Shown here piece after piece: positions 58,184 through 64,000 of a DNA stretch of 64,000 bases. Source of the DNA: Diphasiastrum complanatum. Lineage: Eukaryota; Streptophyta; Lycopodiopsida; Lycopodiales; Lycopodiaceae. The position numbers and the translations under genes are program-made. The notes beneath the pieces are model-generated. The model did no database searches. It had not been told where the DNA came from and saw only the letters and a program-made list of their open reading frames with translations. The stretch's first letter is position 1. The number at the start of each line of letters is the position of its first letter. The stretch is from the NCBI GenBank assembly GCA_029204225.1, contig CM055102.1:8248587-8312586 (forward strand). The letters run 5' to 3'.

Positions 58184-61100
58184 CTACAAAATTACAAGGC
58201 ATTTAACATAGTTTGGGTCAATTTTTTGTTCTTGATTCCTAATCATCAACATGGCGTCAAAAATGATATTTAAATTTGCCACTGGATTTTGACTAATGTT
58301 GATTTTGACATCCAAGTGGACTCTACATGCAGAAATGATGATTTTTCCATCATTACATTTGATGTACAAAGAAGGCTCATAAGAGCTAATCACAAAGCCA
58401 AGAGAGTAGAGAAAATCATGCAACCTAGAGTACCAAGCTCTAGATGCTTGCTTCAAGCCATATAGGCTCTTCCTTAAGTGGCAAACCTTGTCATCCTCAC
58501 CAACCTTGATGAACCCCTCGGGTTGCAACATGTATATTTCCTCCTCCAAGTAGCCATTCAAAAATGCAGTGGTCACATCCATTTGATAGAGATTTCACTT
58601 GAACAAAGTAGCAATACAAATGATCAATCTAATAGCTACAAGCTACAAGTGCATGTGTTTCTTCATAATCTATGCCTTTAGTTTGAAGAAATCCCTTACC
58701 AACCAATCTAGCTTTGTACTTACTTATAGATCCATCTTGATTGTACTTTAATCTATAGATCCACTTACATGCAAGTGGCCTCTTCCCATATGGAAGGTGT
58801 ACAAGATTCCAAGTTTGATTATCTATCAAAGCATCAAACTCTACTTGCATTGCATCTCTCCAAACTTGTGATCTACTTGCATCTTCATAACATGATGGCT
58901 CTTCAAGCATTGTGGTTAGAAAAGATTAAGAGGTAGAAGGAGTTGTGTCTTCGCGTTGCTTTCCTTTCTCAAAGTAAGTGAGCTTTAAAGGCTCGACGTT
59001 CTTGATCTTGATCTTCCAAAGGATCATTTTTAAGAAGCTCCTCCTTGGGTTTGGCAATATCTTCAACACATAAAGGATTAGATGCATTTGGAGACATCTT
59101 GTTACTTTGAGAATCATCAAATAAGACATCCTTGCTAGCTTTTAATTTGCTTGAAATAGGATAAAAAATCCTATATGCTTTGCTATTTTCACTATAGCCT
59201 ACAAATATTCTTTTGAAGGAAGTTCTTTCCTTCTAGTTTCCAGAGTAATGTGGACATAACAAATACATCCAAATACTTTAAAGTCTTTTACATTTGGCTT
59301 ATTGCCAAAAAAAGCTTGAAATGGTGAGATCCCACTAGTAGCACTATTAGGAAGCCTATTACATAAAAAATTTGCACAAGTTATGGCCTCTTTCAAAAAA
59401 GAGATGGGTAGAGCTGCATCAAGTCTCAAGGACTTTGCACATTCACATAGGCTCCTATTTTTCCTCTTGGCCACCCCATTTTGTTGGGGGGTGTAGGAGC
59501 AAGTAAACTCTCTCTTAATGCCATTGATCTCAGAAAAGTCTCTCATCCTATTGGAGATGTACTCTCCTCCATTATCACATCTTAGAACTTTAATGCAAGA
59601 ACTAAGTTGCTTTTCCATAGAGACTTAAACTTCACAAAAGCTTCATATACAAGACTCTTCTTAGACAATAAGTCAATACAAGTGAATCTAGTACAATCAT
59701 CTATGAAAGTCACATACATTAAGGCACCTCCATTACTTTCATGAGAAAAAGCATGTACATTTGAATGAATAAGATCCAAGGGTGAAGTAGATCTTGTCAA
59801 AGATCTCTTGTAGGAAGTTTTGTGTGACTTTGCAAGGCCACATGCCTCACACACTTTGCCACACTTCTTGAATGATTTTGGTAGGCCGAGAGCTAGCCCC
59901 TTTGATGCCATGGACTCCATTGATTGAAGATTAGGATGGCCTAATCTTTTGTGCCAGAGCTCCACTTGAGTCAACTCCTCCCTAACCATGTTCACACTTT
60001 CAATAGGCACATTTAACATCCAACTTAAAAAGAATTCCTTGCTTAATGCCACTAGCTATGCACTTATCACTTTTCAAGATGGAACATACTCCATTGAAAT
60101 GTACATTTAGTCCATTGTCCATTAGTTGACCAACACTAAGGAAATTTTTTTGTAATGGATGGACTATACAAAACATTATCAATCTATCCTCTTAGATGAT
60201 TCTAAACATAATGGAATAGATCCTATGCCATCTATCTTATATTCTTGATCACTAGCAGTGTAGATTGACTTCTTAGAGTCATTATAAGAAAGTAAAGTAG
60301 AAAAATAATGCTTGTTGAATGACATGCGGGAGCTAGCCCCACTATCAATCCACCATTTTTCTTGGCTTGATTTTGGTGTAGATGCTACCATCAAGGATGT
60401 GTTGAAGCCATCCTCTTCCTCCTCCCCTTGTGCAAGATTGCCTTGATCTCCTTCCCTTGTGCATTCTTCTTCTTATAGCATTCGGAAGCAAAGTGTCCTT
60501 TCTTTCCACAAAAGAAACACTTTAGCTTGACTTTGTTCTTTTGCTTCCCTTTGGAGGTAGATCCTCCATCCTTGACCTAGGCCTCCTTGCCTTGGTTCTT
60601 CTTGAATGGATGAGTCTTCTTCTTGCCCTTTGATGTTAAGTTTGCCTTATCATCACCACCATGTAGTGACACAGACCCCATTGTTGTCCTAGGGTGTAGA
60701 ATCCTACTCTCCTCAGCCACAAGAACATTATGCAACTTGTCTATTAATGGAAGTTGGCCTTGAATAGAAAAATATTTCCATTCAATATCACTTGTACTAG
60801 TTAATTATATTGGATCTTTTCTCCTATAGATCCTGATTCTTTGTTTAAAGACTTTATTCTTAGGACATATTCTTGTCCATTTTCTCCACTTCCCCTCAGG
60901 CTTTTCAAGATCAAGTTTCTTAGCATAAGAACTCTTGATGTGTTTTTGGATTCATATATGTTCTTTAGTGAATCCCAAGCCTCTTTTGATGAGGCACAAG
61001 AAGCCACCTCTTTCAAGAGGTCATTGCCTACATTCATCTTTAGACAATGTAATGCCAGTCTAGCCCTCTTCTTGTATTTTAATTGTTCTTGGGCTCGTTG

Positions 61101-61241
61101 AGGCTCTTCCTCAATTCCTAGAACAATATCAAAGAGGTCGTGGATCACAAGTAGTGATTCCATCCTCACTTTCCATATGAAATAGTTTGTGGAAGTTAGT
61201 TTCTCACTAGATTCTAACAAATATCCACCCATGGATGACAT
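58184..61241 (-). pseudogene. Copia gag-pol, 3' end missing
   Basis: From the ATG at 61241 leftward: gag (YFIWKVRMESLL, a stop near 60801), zinc knuckle CFFCGKKGHFASEC (intact spacing, near 60500), protease (WWIDSGASSRMS), pre-integrase (WHKRLGHPN, CEACGLAKSH), integrase core (LRCDNGGEY, TPQQNGVAKRKNR, with the third acidic residue replaced by Lys; first Asp in HSNVHAF also lost), integrase C-terminus (FGCICYVHI) and reverse transcriptase (KWIYRLKYNQDG, MDVTTAFLNGYLEEE, SLYGLKQASRAWY). After KIIIS (about 58345) it loses similarity, before YVDD. The RNase H and 3' LTR are absent. Confidence 0.9.
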
Positions 61242-61824
61242 TATGAATGAATGCCTATGAGATGCACAAAGATCTCTTGATTATGAATGATATAAGAAAG
61301 ATTTCTAGCTTTCTAAGAATCTTCTAATCTAGGCCCAATAAACCTAGTTCAAACTTGGATGATGGTGTAATAGATCCACTAAAAAATCCTAGCAAATCAC
61401 TCTTTCACAAAATTGATTCTAGCACTATTTTGCCTAATATTTCACATACACATAAGATCTGAACAAATCAGCCTTAAAAATCTGATCTAATGCTTCAAAA
61501 TGAATTGCTTCAATGACTTAGATATATATTTGATCATAAGCATTTAGTGGATTGAACCTAGATCTAGACAATGCACCAAAAATCATAAATTCTGAACTAG
61601 TATGCACATTTTTGGACCAAAAAATATTATAAGAAGATGTTTTGAAGGTTGATGTACGGTTTCACAAGTGTGGACAGTACACTTTCAGCCCACAAATTGA
61701 TATTGACCAAAAATATTGAAGGTACCACTCTCCTTGAACTCGCCCACTCAAGTAAAACTCAAAAACAACACATTGTCAATGATTTTCACAAGATTTATTA
61801 ATCATAAGATCACTCTTATACTTA

Positions 61825-61836
61825 GCTCTAATACCA
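61825..61836 (-). other. Variant tRNA-iMet primer-binding site
   Basis: Minus strand TGGTATTAGAGC, directly before an LTR start TGTGAAGTTTTTG at 61837. The 61242-61824 interval is the element leader. Confidence 0.8.
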
Positions 61837-62090
61837 TGTGAAGTTTTTGATAAAAAGAACAATTATAATTGTACAAAACAATCGTTAAGAGTTGTTGATT
61901 GCTAAATCCAAAGATCTATCAAGTTCTATGTGTTAGATCTTGATCTAGATACATTACACTATGATTTTACCAAGAGCAATGTATCAAATGATTGAAAACT
62001 ATTAAGAGCGGCCTCACACGTGTGGAGGACAATACTAGTACAGGTTGTAACCTGAGAGTGTAGTAATTTTATATACAAATGCATTGCAAT
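61837..62090 (-). repeat. 5' LTR of the 58184-61241 copia element
   Basis: Begins TGTGAAGTTTTTG. It has the palindrome CACACGTGTG at 62015-62024. It runs up to about 62090, where protease sequence of the next copia element starts, so it may be short or truncated. No partner is visible. Confidence 0.6.
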
Positions 62091-63215
62091 CTTAATTAGT
62101 AAGCTTTGGAACAAAAAGAACATTTGAAAGTGGTAGAACTTTAGAAGAAGCAAGTTTCAAAGAAATATTGCCAATTCCTTCAATAGAGCACTCATGATCA
62201 TTTGTTGTATAAATAGATCTTTTAGATCCTTCATAAGGTAAAAGTAAATCAAAAGATTTCTTAGAGCAACACATATGTGATGAAGCACCAGAAGAAAAAC
62301 TTGAGACCATGAGAGATCCCTCACCATCACTTGCTATAGAGTCTTCTTTTTTCTCATTAGAGAGATTTGCTTGTTTGAGTTGATTTTTCTTTTGGAAGCA
62401 ATTAGAGGCATAGTGCCCCTTCTTGCCACAAAAAAAACACTTTACTTTCTTCTTCAGGTCTTCAAAGTAGAAGGATGATTTGTGTCATCTTCTTCTCCAT
62501 CTTGATCATTGTCCCTTGCTTTGTTTTTGTTGAAGGCTTGAGAATAATGATTCTTGCTCCTCCCTTTATGCTTGTCCTTGACAAAGAGAGCTTTGTCACT
62601 TCCAATATGCTCGCGTTTGTTCATCCTTGAAAGTTTGTAGCTTTGCCTTGCTTCTTCAGATGTGAGAATTCCTTGAAGAGTCTCCAAATTGGGCAACTCT
62701 TTCTATATGGCAAAGGATTGAACTAGATTATCATAGTCTTCTTTTAAGCCAATAAGAATGACTTGTACTAGGTCATCTTGGTTGATTGTGACACCAACAC
62801 AAGCAAGCTCTCTATGAAGATCTTTTACTCTTAGAACATAATTTGATGCACTCTCCTCACTTCTTTGAAAACTTTGAAAAATCTGATTTCTAAGAGTGAG
62901 AGTTCTAGAAGTATTCTTAGCTCCATAGATTGACTTAAGTGCATCCCAAGCTTCTCTCTTAGAAGTGGTGCAAGAACCTATCTCTCTTAGAATTTCATTC
63001 GATACATTCATCTTAATGAAATGTAAAGCCATCCTAGCTCTCTTCTTAAATTTTGGTATTTCAAGTTGAGCCTGAGGCTCCTCCTCACTACCAAGTACTA
63101 TATTCATTACATCTTGGAGTATAAGAATAGACTCCATCCTAACCTTCCAGATTGAATAATTGGAGGTACTTAGTCTTTCAATTGCTTCTAAGAGATATCC
63201 TCCTACTGAAGCCAT
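62091..63215 (-). pseudogene. Copia gag-protease fragment
   Basis: From ATG at 63215: MASVGGYLLEAIERLSTSNY, a near-complete gag interrupted by one TAG at 62703-62705 where relatives have Gln. The frame is then open to 62454, where a 1-base shift precedes the intact knuckle CFFCGKKGHYASNC (about 62420). The protease shows SSGASSHM, with Ser in place of the catalytic Asp. It ends at FVPKLT (about 62100), cut by the neighbour's LTR. Confidence 0.9.
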
Positions 63216-63972
63216 TATTGTAAAGACTAATTCTAAATGGACAACAATATGTTTGAGCTTGTTCTTGATAAACTAAATGTTGCTACACTTCTCACTATAA
63301 GAATTTTGAAAAGGTGTACTACCAAATCCTATGTGAAATCTTGCAACTGAATTTGAGATAAGTCTTAAATATTCCACCAATACAATGCAAACTAGATCAA
63401 CCTCTCAACTTGAATTGGAGTATAGCCAAATTTTGGTTCTTTCTTCTTTGACACATGTGAAATCTTCAAAGACAACACTATTGATTCAAAAATAATCAAA
63501 TTGATTCAAGCAATGTAATAACTGACTCAAAACTGGATTGATATACACAAGAACTGGATTTTGAACCTGACAAGCAAAATTTTAATCAAATCAAAAAGTG
63601 ATCACTCGGATTTCGGAGCTCTCCCTATCCTTTTTAATGAGCTTATAGCTCAAGATAGACACATCAGATTGATTTGAGAACAATTGTTATGGAAAGTATC
63701 CTCACTAGCTTTCCATCAAGCTATAACATCAATATCTTTGGACCTATAATAAAGGAAATAAAGAGGTCTAAAATGTTCTGATTTTCACACGTGCAAAATT
63801 CCAGAAATATTCCGTACAATTCCAGTTTTGTTCTGTAAAACTTGATCCTAACCTCTTTGATCCAAACACTTTTCTACAAAAGGTAGAGAAAAGTGAAAAA
63901 CAACTTCCTTGCTTGAATAGCACTCGAAATTTCTTACACAGGCAAAGATACTAGCATGCAAATCTTAATTTG
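63216..63972 (-). other. Leader of the last copia element
   Basis: Non-coding between primer site and gag. It has CACACGTG at 63786-63793 followed by CAAAATTCCAG. Confidence 0.6.
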
Positions 63973-63984
63973 GCTCTGATACCA
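63973..63984 (-). other. tRNA-iMet primer-binding site at window edge
   Basis: GCTCTGATACCA (minus TGGTATCAGAGC), followed by TGTTGAGATCCAAAAG (63985-64000), the first 16 bases of an LTR that continues beyond the window. Confidence 0.85.
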
Positions 63985-64000
63985 TGTTGAGATCCAAAAG

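Overview
This window is repetitive DNA from a plant nuclear genome, most likely a flowering plant. The evidence is several Ty1/copia LTR retrotransposons with tRNA-iMet primer sites, Ty3/gypsy pieces with the plant-type TGGCRCCGTTGCC primer site, intron-bearing En/Spm (CACTA) transposon genes with DUF4218 and DUF4216 domains, tRNA-derived short retroposons and long (GA)n tracts. I recognise no single-copy host gene, and I cannot name the species.

Layout. 0.2-1.4 kb: minus-strand CACTA remnant. 1.5 kb: an 84-bp tRNA-like retroposon with a perfect 16-bp target duplication. 1.9-8.4 kb: minus-strand copia fragments. One is split by a 3.7-kb gypsy-type element (2162-5885, target duplication AGTAG) whose gag is joined directly to the end part of its 3' LTR. 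8.4-12.0 kb: 3' part of an LTR element carrying an unrecognised, internally duplicated protein instead of pol. 12.2-21.6 kb: plus-strand CACTA material, namely a decayed transposase, then about 3 kb of GA-bounded repeats, then two head-to-tail copies of a second CACTA protein. 21.6-33.0 kb: a minus-strand LTR followed by long non-coding DNA, interrupted by an intact young copia element (23165-29595).

33-36.6 kb: a copia scrap, a second tRNA-like retroposon with its own 16-bp target duplication, and a SINE-like array. 36.6-42.9 kb: a complete but decayed minus-strand copia element with target duplication GGTTG. 43-50.4 kb: nested minus-strand copia wrecks, including relatives of the intact element, plus a gypsy RNase H/integrase scrap. 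52.3-53.6 kb: a plus-strand copia scrap cut off by a gypsy LTR (53619-54844), which is followed by its primer site and gag. 58.2-64 kb: two minus-strand copia 5' halves; the last LTR runs off the window.

Function. The only element that looks close to complete is the copia at 23165-29595. It has 655-bp LTRs differing at one base, target duplication TATAG, primer site, polypurine tract and a 1317-codon open polyprotein with protease, integrase, reverse transcriptase and RNase H motifs. Its nucleocapsid zinc knuckle lacks the first cysteine. Everything else looks like defective copies and passengers. All calls rest on reading motifs by eye; no database search was possible.
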